From: Beta vulgaris subsp. vulgaris
Taxonomy: Eukaryota; Streptophyta; Magnoliopsida; Caryophyllales; Amaranthaceae
DNA: 64,000 bases
NCBI RefSeq assembly: GCF_026745355.1
Contig: NC_079207.1
Span: 15,710,650-15,774,649, forward strand
Direction of reading: 5' to 3'
Below the pieces are notes generated by a model. It searched no databases and was not told where the DNA came from. It worked only from the letters and a program-made list of their open reading frames with translations. This document shows, one piece after another, positions 11,721-21,732 of this stretch (the stretch's first letter is position 1; every line of letters begins with the position of its first letter). A program made the position numbers and the translations under genes.

Positions 11721-12400
11721 ATGATTTTTTAAAAAAAATTACCGCTTAAACCGGTAACCTTACACTTGGACCATTTTTCTAAATCACCCCCAAAGCTGGG
11801 ATCGTTGTGGAATATTAAAAATTTAGGATCTATGATTGGAATGGGAGCCATAAGTGGACCTGCCGTTGTCAATTTTTCCAAAATATTGTAACAACAAGAA
11901 AACACATGCCTAAAATATTTTAATAATGGGTCATCCCTAATGAGGATAAGGTAATTGACCGGTATATTCCCCATAACCTTGCCATCATTCACAACACATG
12001 ATCAATTTTTATTCCCATCCCCGTCTAATTTGAGCAGTCTAACCATACCCCGATCAACCCCCTATCCACCACAAAATTCCTTATAATTGGTACCTTAATT
12101 AGGTTTGTATACTATCATGGAAAGAAAACACGTACAAAATACAAGGGAGGATTGAGGAGAGCAATGTATAGGGTAATAGTTGAGTAAAAATAGTTACATT
12201 TAAGAAATGGAAGTCACTAACTACCCTTTTCACTCAACATGTAAAGGAAATACTTTATTTATTTATTTTCGTTTATATTACTTAAAAATTATTGCCCATT
12301 TTCTTAGTTTAGTCTTTCTAACATACAAGTTTGGATGGAGCCATATAGGAGAATAGACAATATGATGTTAGAAGTTGATGTGTTATGATTTTATGATATA
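11721..12400. other. non-coding DNA
   Basis: No recognisable gene or complete element is seen between the C-rich patch and the Stowaway-like repeat. Confidence 0.35.
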
Positions 12401-12662
12401 CTTCATCCTTTTCTTAATAGATGCGTCATATTGACTTTTAACACTATTTGAATATTAATCTTTGACCATATTCAATTATTAGTTTGTTAATATAAATGTC
12501 ATTATTTGTAATTGTTGTTGCTTAATCTCAAGGTATATATTCAAAAACATTTTTAAAAAAACTTTTAAATCATATGTAATTAAAGATATTGATAGTTAAA
12601 ATTATACATCAATAAGTATTTTGAATCAATCTGATACATCTATTAAAAAACTAAAGAATCAT
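12401..12662. mobile_element. decayed Stowaway-like MITE
   Basis: The left end CTTCATCCTTTTCTTAATAG and the right end read in reverse share TTAATAGATG and neighbouring bases. TA occurs at both borders. Matching is imperfect, so borders are approximate. Confidence 0.45.
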
Positions 12663-13492
12663 TAATAAAAATTAAAATATAGCTCTAGACGCCCCTCTTA
12701 TGCAACAAAAAAAGGGAGGCAAAAAACTCCAACCATATCAGTATAGCCATATCAAACAAATGCTGTGCACTTCATAGTAATGGAGTTGGAAATGAGTTGG
12801 CTTATAAAATTCGCACGTCGCTATCATTATGTTATCAAATGAAACTGACTTCTATAATAAGAAAATATTGCCCCCTAAATATATTTAGTTCCTTTGGCTT
12901 ATTTGTATTTTTGTCTTTATACTTTTATCAATGGACAAAATTTTCAAATTTTGACCATAAAATTTGAAGTAGGAAGAAAACATAGGAGGACTATAACTTA
13001 TTAATTGAATCGAAAACCACCCCCTTAAACACCAAGCAACAAAACTTGAACAACAAAGTGTAGTAGATCCAAGTTGATTATCCACTGATAGAAAATCTTC
13101 ATTCGAATTTTCATCAGCAAATTCAGCTTATATAGCCAATAAAACTTAGTAAAATATATGGTCTTAACTAATCTTAAAGCACAATTTATTATTTCCTACT
13201 CAAATTTCCTCATACTTTTCATTTAGGAGAATGAAAGTCGGCATATAATTGATTAAAACAAGTGGAACTAGAATACTAGATGCGTCAGCTCAGCTTCGTT
13301 ACGTGGGGGCTGGACCCAAACGAAACTGCCATGCAATTTCCTTAAAGCAACTCCTACGTAAATGTCTCCAACTTTGATCCTTCCTTAGCAATTTCCATCT
13401 CAAATTCTCCACTGCATATAATTTACTTGTACTTTAAATCTATTCCTATCGCTTTTTTTATTGTGCGTGCAACTCTTCTACTTCCCTACATC
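12663..13492. other. upstream region of the CML41-like gene
   Basis: AT-rich intergenic DNA with an ACGTGG element at 13301-13306, of the ABRE/G-box core type, about 190 bp before the TATA box. Whether it is functional is unknown. Confidence 0.4.
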
Positions 13493-13500
13493 TATATATA
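13493..13500 (+). promoter_or_regulatory. TATA box of the CML41-like gene
   Basis: TATATATA lies 86 bp before the ATG, after a C-rich stretch. This is a normal distance for a plant core promoter with a short leader. Confidence 0.6.
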
Positions 13501-13585
13501 TCATCCCAAAAAACAATATAACTCGAAGTATCAAGGAAGCTAGCTAACTAGTTAAAAAAAAAGACCTAAAACTTTTCCTACAAAA

Positions 13586-14170
13586 ATGGCATCCGATTGT
13601 ATCTCTAAAAGTAGGTGCTTCCCAAATGTAGGACTACGAATAACCCTCCACAAAAAGAAGTCCAAGAAAGCCACAGCTAGTGGATCACCCTCGTCGAGCT
13701 CCTCCGGCTCGCCTCGCTCCCCGTTCACTCCCGGGTCCGTTTCTATGCGGACCAGGGAAGAGGAGCTTAAGGATGTGTTCCGTTACTTTGACATGGACAA
13801 TGATGGTAAGATTTCGGCTCTCGAGTTGCGGAGGTATTTTAACTCCATAGGGGAAATCCTTTCGCAGGAGGAGGCGCAAGAGGTGATTGATGAGCTTGAC
13901 TCGGACAATGATGGAATGCTAGTGTTTGAGGATTTTGTTAAGCTTATGGAAAGTAAAGATGGTGCAGATGAAGATTTGAAGAAGGTTTTTGAGATGTTTG
14001 AGCATGAGAAAGGGTCTGGTAGGATTACTCCTAAGGGACTTCAAAGGGCTTTGACTCGTCTTGGAGATTCTAAGTCTTTTAAGGAGTGTAAGGCCATGAT
14101 TCAAGTTTATGATGCGGATGGTGATGGAGAGCTTGATTTTAATGAATTTCATCAAATGATGGCTGTTTGA
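13586..14170 (+). CDS. CML41: calmodulin-like EF-hand protein, CML41-like
   Basis: Single exon, 194 aa, ATG in AAAATGG context. The N-terminal 55 residues are basic (KKKSKK, residues 23-28) and Ser/Pro-rich, and could target or anchor the protein. EF-hand 1 loop spans residues 69-80 (D-D-D-G..E). EF-hand 2 spans 105-116 with Asp at position 12. EF-hand 3 (about 139-150, EHEKGSGRIT) has lost its acidic ligands. EF-hand 4 spans 176-187. The phrase FEMFExEKGSGxITPKGLQ and the dead third hand are hallmarks I recall from Arabidopsis CML41, a Ca2+ sensor reported at plasmodesmata that promotes callose closure in immunity. The family match is strong, but strict orthology to CML41 rather than a near relative is inferred. 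The coding sequence is locally more GC-rich than its surroundings. Confidence 0.88.
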   Translation: MASDCISKSRCFPNVGLRITLHKKKSKKATASGSPSSSSSGSPRSPFTPGSVSMRTREEELKDVFRYFDMDNDGKISALELRRYFNSIGEILSQEEAQEVIDELDSDNDGMLVFEDFVKLMESKDGADEDLKKVFEMFEHEKGSGRITPKGLQRALTRLGDSKSFKECKAMIQVYDADGDGELDFNEFHQMMAV

Positions 14171-15033
14171 GAAACTTGTACTATTACCTTAAATATATGA
14201 GTGTTTCTTTTCCAAATCGGTTGTTATATTACTACTGTTTTTTTATGGGGTTATTATATTATTAGTTTAAATTACACTATCAGAGTGATAGCATTCCATG
14301 TTTGGAGACAATGAAGACTTGTGTAGGTAAACCATTGTAAAATCAATGCGTCTTGGGTGTAACATATTACATGATAATTTATTGTCTAATATGCAAAATG
14401 ACATATATTCCACCAAAAAATGGACTGTGCAAATAATAACATGAATTTTATATCATTTATTTTAGGTCTTACAAAAGAAATATTAGTTTGTGGATTATTA
14501 TACCGAAGAATTTTCGTTGTAAAATAGGTTAAGGACGGTTGGGTTGGGGGGGGGGGGGGTTGTGTTAGTGGGAGAATGATGAAATAATATATGCAACTTC
14601 TGATATGCATGTTTTGGTGCCTTGGTGGCTGAGGTGGTTGATAACAATAATGAAGCATGAGAAGATCGTTTTCTTATTAGCGCCTGAGAGATTAGGAGAG
14701 GGGGCTTTGCTTTTGCAAGAAGTCATATTTATGAATTTCCTAGAATCGGAGCAAAAAAATACTTGAAATGATTTGGCAAGCAAATATAGGAAATAATATT
14801 TGTAGCTTGAAGCAATGTGAGGCTACTTTAATCAGCCCAATGTCATAATCGAAATGATTATTGTTGCCAAGGAAAGGATTTGATTTTTTGGAAATGAATT
14901 CGAGTGGAGGGATGATAAAACACTAATTAGGCTTTGAAATCAATAACAATAACCCTTTTGCAAAAAAGAAGTAGTTGGAGGCTTGATAAGAAATGGAAAG
15001 TAAAAAGGTGGAAGGTTAAGTCAATGTTAAAAA
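14171..15033. other. 3' flank and intergenic DNA
   Basis: Contains the 3' UTR of the CML41-like gene and a long G run near 14547-14561. No further gene is seen. Confidence 0.4.
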
Positions 15034-15665
15034 TAGGGATGGCAAATGGGTGGGCGGATGCGGATACCCCTGAATCCACACCCACCTCCACCTAAATTTT
15101 CCATACCCGCCACCTGCACGCCAACTATGACGGGTACAAGTTTCCATATCCACCTCCGCCCACGTGGGTATAAGGTTATACCCACATCCGATCCGCTCCA
15201 CCACCCAAGTGGATATCCATTACCCACTTATACCCGCCCATCACCTAGGTGGATTTTCCACCCGCCCACCTGATTTATTTTCTATATATAACCTATTATA
15301 TAAATTAATTATTAGAAACACCCTTTTCAAAGAAAAATAAAAGTACACATTTTTAGTATTCATATTTCTTAATTATTTTTTACAAATTTTTAGATTTATG
15401 AACATAATTCTTTATTTTATAAAGGGTAAATTAGTAAATATTATACGGGGCGGATGGATATGGGGCGGGGCGGGCGGATATGGGGCGGGGCGGGTGGATT
15501 TGGGGGGGATGTGACCTCATATCCACCACCTACCCACTACCCATGGCGGATTTGACTTTTCGTATCCATACCCACCCACTACCCACCAAAGTCATATCCA
15601 TACCCACCCCAACTGGGGCGGATGCGGTGCGAAACCCGCCAAATTATACCCACCTGCCATCCCTA
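15034..15665. mobile_element. non-autonomous hAT-type element, 632 bp
   Basis: The ends TAGGGATGGCAAATGGGTGG and, read in reverse, TAGGGATGGCAGGTGGGTAT are inverted repeats. Flanks GTTAAAAA (15026-15033) and ATTAAAAA (15666-15673) form an 8-bp duplication with one mismatch. The interior is built from repeated ACCCACC/GGCGGAT words near both ends and has no transposase. Confidence 0.82.
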
Positions 15666-15943
15666 ATTAAAAAGCTATCAGCTAGGTTTTAGAAAGAATG
15701 CTAGAAAGCTGTTAACTTTTAATGAAAACATATTTCCTTTGTAGAAGTACTTCAATTACTCCTCTTTATAAAAAATAAAAGTAAATTCCTCCTACTTTCA
15801 TTTTCTCTATGAGAAGCTACAAAAATTGGAAAAAACGTGTAACTATAAGTTAAGTTGGGACTTAGGAATTAGGATAGAGAAGTATATCAATTACTTTAAC
15901 ATAATACATTATATACTATTATTTATTTCATAAGACCGTTTGA
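15666..15943. other. AT-rich spacer
   Basis: No gene or element recognised. Confidence 0.35.
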
Positions 15944-15966
15944 GCAATAATAATAACAATAATAAC

Positions 15967-16011
<45 letters not shown>
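15944..16011. repeat. (AAT)n microsatellite
   Basis: About 22 units of AAT/ATA with two interruptions (AAC). It lies just upstream of the LINE fragment. The poly-Asn frame across it is an artefact. Confidence 0.95.
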
Positions 16012-16014
<3 letters not shown>

Positions 16015-16095
16015 CAAAAAAAAACTCCAACGGCTACTTTTTCTCTCCAGCTATGGCGATTTTGCTTGGTTAGGGCTTCAGCCAACTCAGTCACT

Positions 16096-16569
16096 ATGAC
16101 CAGGAATAAGAAGACTCCTTCAGAACAAGTGTCTACAGCTTCGGAATCTAGAACAAAGGATATACTACCTTATCCTAGTGATGGTCCTATTTCGCCTGAA
16201 TTGCAATCGGCTATTAATGCGATTCAATTTGCGATTGTTACGCCTCATCCGGATGATGCTAGAACTGTAGAAACGGATACTCCTCAACAGCCTAAACAAA
16301 ATGACATTGCGAATACAGAGAACTCTTGGAATACACTTTTCAAAAGTAGCATATTGACATCCAAAGGTAACTCATTAAACTTTATAGCGCCGATAATCAA
16401 AAATGGTGTTGTTGTGGCTTGTTTGGATAAGACAGAAACTGATAGACTAGCAGAATTATGGGCTTCTAAAGAGCCGAGGAGGAGGTCTCCGATAATCCTG
16501 CAAAATACAATGAAAAACTGGCCCCGGGGGTGTTCCCAGGAAAGCCCCTCCGACGCTCAAGTCATTTGA
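16096..16569 (+). pseudogene. LINE (L1-type) ORF1 N-terminal fragment
   Basis: The ATG at 16096 opens 157 codons. Residues about 75-125 (NSWNTLF, LTSKGNSLNFIAPIIKNG, VACL) match the W..LF...L..G..L..I.P.I..G pattern found in plant L1 ORF1 proteins next to the DUF4283 region. The similarity stops near the phrase AELWASKEP, and unrelated sequence follows, so the element is cut after its first few hundred bases. The zinc knuckle and ORF2 (endonuclease/RT) are absent. It may be an inserted or recombined 5' end, which is unusual because LINE copies are normally cut at the 5' side. Confidence 0.55.
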
Positions 16570-16832
16570 GATTGAGTTAGAGAGAGAAAGTGAGTAAATG
16601 TAGAGAGAGATGCTCTGGTTTTGTTAGGTGAGAATTTCATCCCTTTGTCTGATGAGACAACCCTATTTATAGAGGATGAGAGTTAAGGGCATTTTAGTCA
16701 GCTCTAGCTGGTGGAGGATTATGTTCCCTAGAGGTAGGGGTATTTTAGTAACTTCGTCATAGATGGGTCAGTCCCGGAAATGGGCCCAAACATCTGCCAT
16801 TAAGCGATCACCTATTAGTAGGACTTGATGAT
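16570..16832. other. non-coding segment resembling plant LTR/TRIM text
   Basis: Includes aaagcccctccgacgctcaa at about 16540 and a purine run gagagagaaagtgag. I associate such text with small plant LTR elements, but no borders or primer site are seen. Confidence 0.25.
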
Positions 16833-17036
16833 CTAGAAGAGTGAGGAAAAATTCCTTGGGAAGTTCTTGGAGAGGTAACTTCTTTCGTCGCATGCAAAGT
16901 CCTCAATATTGACCGAAGTGGAAGATGATGCTTGTTGAGTTTGTTGTGCGGCTCTAAGCCTTCGCCGTATGGCCTTGACTGTCCTTTCTAACTCCGGATT
17001 GTATGGAATCAAAGGAAAGTCATGCCCACTTGGCAT
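16833..17036 (-). pseudogene. gypsy gag N-terminal fragment
   Basis: 67 codons including NPELERTVKAIRRRLRAAQ, which has the form of Athila/Tat gag starts (PE.ER....RR). The frame ends after SSLF and no capsid domain follows. It lies downstream of the primer site on the minus strand, where gag belongs. Confidence 0.5.
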
Positions 17037-17097
17037 ACAAAGCTAAGCAAAGAGTTAGCAATAAGAAGACAACAAGCAACAAGATGAAATGAAAATA

Positions 17098-17306
17098 CTT
17101 CCTCCGTTTCTTTTTACTCGCTACACTTTGCATTATGGGAAGTTTCACATTACTTGCTACACTTCTTTTTTGGGCAACAAACTCTCTCTATCTCTCTCCT
17201 CCCACATGGGTCCCTTTTCTTTTTACTCTCTACCTCTCTCTTCACCAAAAATTGCCTAGGAGTCCGTGAAATGAGAAGTGTAGCGAGTAAAAAGAAGCGG
17301 AGAAAG
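17098..17306. mobile_element. Stowaway MITE, 209 bp
   Basis: Left end CTTCCTCCGTTTCTTTTTAC and right end (reverse) CTTTCTCCGCTTCTTTTTAC continue with CGCTACACTT in both. TA flanks occur at 17096-17097 and 17307-17308. It is inserted in the gypsy leader. Confidence 0.9.
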
Positions 17307-17365
17307 TAGTAAAAGACTTAGACTCACACAACTTTACAACGTTTTAATGCTAGACGCTATTCCAT

Positions 17366-17378
17366 GGCAACGGCGCCA
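17366..17378 (-). promoter_or_regulatory. retrotransposon primer-binding site (tRNA-Asp type)
   Basis: On the minus strand it reads TGGCGCCGTTGCC, which equals the complement of the 3' end of plant tRNA-Asp as used by Athila-type elements. It lies 3 bp from the LTR end. Confidence 0.8.
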
Positions 17379-17381
17379 TTT

Positions 17382-18990
17382 TGACAAAGGGAAATTAGGT
17401 CTTTACTAATCTCCTAATGTCAAACAAAACCTAACTAAATACTAAACTAGGTAAAGGGATAAGTAATGGTGGAAATCCGCAGGGAATAGCAAGAAGAACA
17501 CTAATGTTGCTAATTGTTGCAAGCTAAGTCGAAGATTTAGCAAGATGTTTGGTTTCCTAAACTAAGAACTAAATTAACTAATTAATTAAGATCTTAAGAA
17601 GACACTAAGTGATTAGATAAGAAATTGATTGATAAAAACAATGGGAGAAGGGGATAAACACCATCCAATCATGATTTAGAAAATAAGAAGTGCGAAGTTT
17701 AGAGGAAAGAATCAAGCAACTAATTGAGGTTATTGTCTCTTAACTAGTTCTAAGCCCTCTCTCAAGGGTGCATAAAACTACCTAAGTCACATAAGTAAGC
17801 CACTCTCATGATCTCAAATATGCAACCAAGGGGATAAGTATGATGTCAATCCACAAAACCCTCACTCAAATCTCACTCTCATGAGTAATTAAGCAAGATA
17901 ATAGCATAAACGTCAACCTTAATCTCCTCTCTCAATTTGAATAAGGCATCAATCAACAAACATCCAAGTAACCAACTAAAATGCAAGTAGATAATAATCA
18001 TGCTATTGATCAATTAAGAAGTCCAATCAAACCCCTAACTTCTTATTTAAACACCCAAATCGATCATGGTTGGGTTTCCATCCCCAACTAATTAACTACT
18101 CACTAATCATCATAGTCATCATAGAAATACTAATAGAAGAAAAAAAATCAAACATGAACAACTAAACAATCAACACAAGATCTAACATAATATTAAGTTA
18201 AAAATTGAAATAAGTAAATATAAAAGTATAAAAAGTAGAGAGAAGAGGAGATATTTCTTAAACCATGAAGAAGAAATGAAGTTCTTGCATAAAACCCACA
18301 ATTTTTGTCATAATCCAATCTACAAAAACATGAAAATCTACTTTCTTTTTCTAGAACTTCACTTTCTCTCACTAGATTAAGCAAAAAATTCTCTAAAGAT
18401 GATTTACTGGAATAAAAGTTAATTCGTCATTAAGCGAAGAAGTATTTATATTATTACAAAAACGGGGCTAAAACAACGTTTAAAGAAGAAATGTCGAGAA
18501 AATAACAAGGAGCGCCCGCTCCTTGTTAATTAGGAGCGCCCGCTCCTAACAAAGTAAGGCGATGGCGATGGAAGAGTGCTCATGGAAAGCTCTGGGTTGC
18601 TCCATCCCTACTGCCAACAGGGTGGCTGCCCATCAAATAAGGATCGCGCGCTCTTTGGTAACGGGGAGCACCCGCTCCTTGTAAAATGCTCCCAAGGAGC
18701 GCTTGCTCAATGGGGGCTCCTTGGTAGGTCCAACTTTTTGCATCCTTCTGCCAGCTTCAGTACGTCAAGGAGCTCCGGCTCCTTTTTCCTTGAGAGCACT
18801 CGTCAGTTCCTTGGTAGCTCCCTCCTCGTTCCAAGTCCCTGCCTCATTCTGCTATGTAAAAGATCATGGAGGAGCGCCCGCTGCTTTCCTGTTTGCTCTT
18901 TTTCCTCAAATACAACCACACTAAACAATAGTGTTAGCTATCAAAGGGGAGAGGGGAGGAACCATGAAATTTCATCTACCTAGCATGCAT
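17382..18990 (-). mobile_element. LTR of the reverse-strand gypsy element
   Basis: The minus-strand 3' end is ...TTTGTCA at 17382, next to the primer site. The TATA box (AATATAAATA, 18443-18452) is preceded by CCCCGTTTTTGTAAT, close to the text in the LTR at 6156-7514. The start of the LTR is not resolved. It should lie near 18950-19050. Confidence 0.55.
18505..18886 (-). repeat. cluster of GGAGCGCCCGCTCC-type palindromes
   Basis: Near-perfect inverted repeats ACAAGGAGCGCCCGCTCCTTGT (split as arms around CGCCCG) at 18505 and 18531. Decayed copies lie near 18641, 18664, 18693 and 18871. They sit just upstream of the TATA box on the transcribed minus strand. Confidence 0.85.
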
Positions 18991-20950
18991 CATTAGAGGA
19001 TGAAAATAAGGAAATTAAAGGGAAAAAGCGCATTTGAATTCAAAATTATCATGCACAACGTGCCAAAATATGCACATGAGAGACTAAATTCTCACTCGTT
19101 ACACTCAGTCTTTCTCCTCTATGTCTGTTCCGTTGCGTAGTGTTGTCGCTGCAAGATGCGCTGCCGACGATGGTCCTCCTCACTGTCGGTGTTGATGTTT
19201 GGTTTCATCTTCTCTTCCGCATTGTTGTGGTACGGTCAAGTGTTCTTTCTGTCTCCTATGATCCTGTGTTGCTGCTATCGTGGTCTGTTGTGCTGATGTC
19301 GGTGCTCCAGCGTCGTTGATGCTGCTTTGCGATGGTGTTGATGTTGGTGTTCTCTTATACTTATTCCTTTCCAGTTCTCTTGTGTGTTAGTGAAGGTATA
19401 AAGTTCAAATCTTAATCTTATTTTCCTTAAGTTGATAAGCATAAATTCATATTTCCATTGGTTTAAGAATCAGATTATTGAATTGAAATAGTTATTTTGA
19501 TATTGAGAATAAAGATTGGAACTATGTTTTAAACAATTGACTGAAATTTCTTTTGGAGTTGAGAATCTTAGTAAGTTTGCTAAATCAGATTTTATAAGTT
19601 AAGCTCCTTATAAATCAAATCCAATTTATAATTTTATGTCCAAAATTAGTATTGTAATTCTCTAAATAGGAGTAATTAGAATTAAAGTTAGAGATTAATA
19701 TTGTGAATTGGTTGGATTAGTTGAAGGTTTGCATATAAGGATTTGTAGTGGTTCATGGAAGAGTTTAGAGTGTGAGCAAGTCGATTTATTTATTATGGTA
19801 GGAATGAATGTTAATTGTTTGTTGTTTTTGTTATGAGGTGATTATTGGAGAATTGCTAATGGTTATATAAGTGATTCAAGCTAAGAAGTTGAACAAGTTA
19901 TGATTCTTGGAGACCGCGTATAAATATTCTTGGGTTTATTTTCGTGAGTATCTTATCAATTAAGGTAACATTTATGTTCAGCATAATGTATTTACATGCC
20001 CGCTATGTGTTATGTTTTAGATATCGAACATCGTTATAGTCATGGTCATGGTTATAGATGCATCAATATATGTGTTGAGTTGTGAAATTATATTGATTGA
20101 CCAGAAAAGTATGTTTTGCTCAATTATTGGAATTGTTCGAAAATACGGTGTTTCTTGAGATATGATTTGAGTATGATAATGAGAAAAGGATTTCGTAATT
20201 TGTTTTAGTTGGCCTAGCTTATCAACTGAAATGAATAAGGGGAAAGGTACAGGTGGAGAAAAATGATTCAGATATAAGTTATGTTAAGACTAAAGAAGGT
20301 CGAGTATTTTGTTATGTATGTTACAATATGTTATGTTAAAGCATGTACTTGCCAGCGATCTATGTTAAGTGATTGAGCTATGCCAACGATATATTTTAAA
20401 GTATTAATTCCTTTCCTAACGATTACCAAGCTTGAGTATTGTATGAAAAATGTTTGCCACCCAAAATCGATTTAACGAGATTAAGTAAAGTTACTGAGCT
20501 TTTTTCTCGTTATAGTTTTACTTTAGTTTTGTATTTTTCCTCTGTTATTTTCAGGTTTGTCTTGGAAGCTCGAGGTAGATTGTAAGCGTGAATTAGATTA
20601 TGAAGTTGTAATTAAATATTGAAAGTAGAGGTTTTATTTAGAGTATAAGTTGTTAGTACTCAAGTGCTGATATGAAATTAAGTATTTTATTATTTGGGGA
20701 TTGATCGAGTAAAGTATTTTGTAATATGATATTGGTTTTTAGGTTGTTTGTTGTGGGCCTTTACCCATAGGTCCCAAGATCGTGTAAAAAGGTTATATTT
20801 TCTCTGTGAGTAAACATTTAATTAGAGGTTTATTAAGTGTTAATTATCATTAGTGAATCTTTAGTGTGATTAGCTAGCAGCTCGGAAGTGTAGGATGTCG
20901 TTACAACAAGAATTAGAACCAACAAAGGTGTCATGTGGATATTTCCTCCG
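18991..20950. other. AT-rich non-coding DNA
   Basis: A GT/CG-richer patch (19120-19370, tgctgctg/gttgttg words) is followed by AT-rich DNA. No ORF of coding quality. It may be part of another LTR, but no primer site or terminal repeat was found. Confidence 0.35.
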
Positions 20951-20959
20951 TTAGATGTA

Positions 20960-21705
20960 TCTCCCCCTCGAACCAGGACCATCGTTCCCATTGACTCATT
21001 GAGCTTCTTCAAATCCACCTTCGCCTTTGAGCATCGTGATTGGAAGACTTATAGTTAATACGAACCTTCTTGCCCCTTTTACCATGTGCCGACACACTGA
21101 AGGCTCCCTCTTGGCTTGATAATTCTCCTCCCTGCTTCATCAACTTTTTCGACTCTAGAAGGCAAACAACGGTCTCATCCAAGGTCAATGTTAGCTTAAT
21201 TATCAACAAAGAAGTATTAACAATATTAAATTTTAATGGAAAGGGTACCAGGGGAAAAAAAATTTCTTATCTTCATCCTTGAAGGTCTAATCCAACTTTT
21301 TCCAATTGGATTATCAATCATCAAACATGTTAAAGTAAGCTTTCAAGTCACCGTTTCCTCCATCCCCAAACCGAACAAATCCTTCTTAAAAACAATCTAC
21401 TCGTCAAAGACTTAGATTGAAACATCTTATCCGATTTCTCCCATAACTCTTTGGTTTTTTCTTCTTTAGGAAAATCATATTTAATCTTTGATGCAAGGGC
21501 TAACCAAATAGTCGATGTCGCACACCTCTTCATGTCCTCCATATGGGATATTTTCGTCTTCGGGTTTCTTGTTTGCGAAGGCTTCATAAATACCTTGTTG
21601 AATCATATTATCTTTCACCACGCTTTGTCGTAACACAAAATTGTTGTTGCCATTGAACAATTGCATCTCGAACTTTCCTTCAAAGATCTTGTCTATCTAT
21701 CCTAA
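20960..21705 (-). pseudogene. Ty1/copia gag remnant
   Basis: Minus-strand pieces in several frames line up as one gag: FNGNNNFVLRQSVVKDNMIQQGIYEA (21666 downward, quoted in parts), then MEDMKRCATSTIWLALASKI, KELWEKSDKMFQ and KSLTSRLFLRR, then LTLDETVVCLLESKK. This is the UBN2/DUF4219-type gag of plant copia elements. Stops and frameshifts separate the pieces. It lies directly downstream of the primer site at 21719-21730. Protease, integrase and RT are absent, so the 3' part is lost. Confidence 0.7.
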
Positions 21706-21718
21706 ATTTCACATGTAG

Positions 21719-21730
21719 GCTCTGATGCCA
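21719..21730 (-). promoter_or_regulatory. copia primer-binding site
   Basis: The minus strand reads TGGCATCAGAGC, one base from the initiator-tRNA-Met type TGGTATCAGAGC, 2 bp after the LTR end. Confidence 0.8.
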
Positions 21731-21732
21731 CT

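Larger units (their letters stand above)
16833..18990 (-). mobile_element. Athila/Tat-like Ty3/gypsy fragment, reverse strand (LTR, primer site, gag start)
   Basis: Read on the minus strand: an LTR ending at 17382, a tRNA-Asp primer site, a leader, and the first codons of gag. A Stowaway MITE has inserted between primer site and gag. The LTR promoter text matches that of the first element (1-7514), yet its palindromes differ, so they are related but distinct families. The upper LTR border (about 18990) is not defined. The internal region beyond gag is missing. Confidence 0.7.

Noticed and set aside
15940..16095. Poly-Asn N-terminus in front of the LINE ORF1 fragment
   Set aside because: It is the translated (AAT)n microsatellite. 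The first ATG is at 16096.
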